Assembly (NCBI GenBank): GCA_002438575.1
Contig: DJPP01000116.1
Span: 13,499 to 19,557, forward strand
DNA: 6,059 nucleotides
Direction: 5' to 3'
Origin: Oscillospiraceae bacterium UBA6409
GTDB lineage: Bacteria; Bacillota; Clostridia; Oscillospirales; Oscillospiraceae
The position numbers and the translations under genes were made by a program. Positions 4,834 to 6,059 of the stretch are shown piece by piece. Each line of letters begins with the position of its first letter. The stretch's first letter is position 1. The notes beneath the pieces are model-generated. The model saw only the letters and a list, made by a program, of their open reading frames with translations, was not told where the DNA came from and ran no database searches.

Positions 4834-4869
4834 CGTGCGAAATGCCGCCCGAAGGCGGCATTTCGTGCG
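4834..4869. repeat. Hairpin 2 after groEL, CGAAATGCCGCC stem
   Basis: CGAAATGCCGCC (4838-4849) pairs perfectly with GGCGGCATTTCG (4854-4865), with loop CGAA. Two wobble and two normal pairs extend the stem to 16 bp. The form looks like a dispersed intergenic hairpin element of the kind found between genes in GC-rich clostridia; only one copy is visible here. Confidence 0.65.
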
Positions 4870-4890
4870 CTGCAGCAGACCGCAGCCTGT

Positions 4891-4925
4891 TCGAGTGAAA
4901 ACCCAGCGAAGCGGTTTTCGCTCGA
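4891..4925 (-). terminator. Hairpin 1 after groEL, likely groEL terminator
   Basis: TCGAG (4891-4895) pairs with CTCGA (4921-4925), T4896-G4920 is a wobble, and GAAAACC (4897-4903) pairs with GGTTTTC (4913-4919); the loop has 9 nt. It begins 6 bp after the groEL stop codon. A competing smaller stem (AGCGAA 4905-4910 with TTCGCT 4917-4922) would, on the - strand, be followed by GGGTTTTC, which looks more like a terminator. No long T-run follows the large stem, so termination strength is uncertain. Confidence 0.5.
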
Positions 4926-4931
4926 TGATCA

Positions 4932-6059
<1,128 letters not shown>

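Larger units (their letters stand above)
4693..4931. other. Gap between groEL end and tRNA promoter, mostly hairpins
   Basis: No gene is seen here; short open frames lack ribosome binding sites and cross the hairpins. Four successive stem-loops occupy 4751-4925, listed separately. An inverted pair GTTTGCAG (4733-4740) and CTGCAAAC (4827-4834) encloses two of them. Base composition changes from AT-rich near the tRNA promoter to GC-rich near groEL. Confidence 0.6.

Overview
The window shows the end of an integrated mobile element next to a block of host chromosome. The host looks like a GC-rich gut member of the Clostridia (Bacillota), with Oscillospiraceae-type bacteria as the best guess. This rests on the GroEL sequence with its P/A-rich, MGGMGMY-ending tail, CCA-encoding tRNA genes with clostridial-style sequences, strong AGGAGG-type ribosome binding sites, and element genes resembling clostridial conjugative/integrative elements. 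Species cannot be named from this sequence.

Element, positions 1 to about 4330, all genes on the + strand. It opens with the C-terminal part of a TOPRIM-like, DUF3854-type protein (1-276). A 324-aa protein of probable DUF6744 type follows (292-1266) and ends at a strong terminator (1302-1348). About 670 bp without a convincing large gene come next. They hold a perfect 16-bp inverted repeat (1441-1475), one possible 42-codon ORF (1751-1879) and a second terminator (1885-1930). Then comes a control and recombination module: a 161-aa sigma-70-region-4-like protein (2020-2505); a 170-bp regulatory gap with helically phased TTCCC motifs, an extended -10 promoter and a large leader hairpin; an 80-aa excisionase-like protein (2678-2920); and a 356-aa tyrosine integrase (3051-4121) with every catalytic residue present. 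Downstream of the integrase are three TTTGCAACA repeats, likely integrase arm sites, and a hairpin at 4292-4330 that can terminate from both sides.

Host side, 4332-6059, all genes on the - strand. Three tRNA genes are transcribed in the order Met(CAT), Glu(TTC), Val(CAC) from a near-consensus promoter (4663-4692). Both spacers between them contain stable hairpins. The integrase gene runs toward the 3' end of tRNA-Val, the classical layout of an element inserted at a tRNA 3' end. Beyond the tRNA promoter is a 180-bp stretch built almost entirely of four successive hairpins, then the last 375 codons of groEL, which runs off the right edge.

How it fits together: the sigma-like protein, excisionase and integrase resemble the regulatory/excision end of Tn916-like elements (regulator, xis, int). 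The integrase would carry out site-specific integration and, with the excisionase, excision at the tRNA-Val site. The first two genes are probably the tail of the element's DNA-processing operon. The other element end lies outside the window, so the element type (ICE, mobilisable island or prophage) and its exact att core cannot be fixed. I see no unmistakable new system. The points most worth a second look are the phased TTCCC array with leader hairpin, the putative arm sites, the 16-bp inverted repeat and the hairpin array after groEL.
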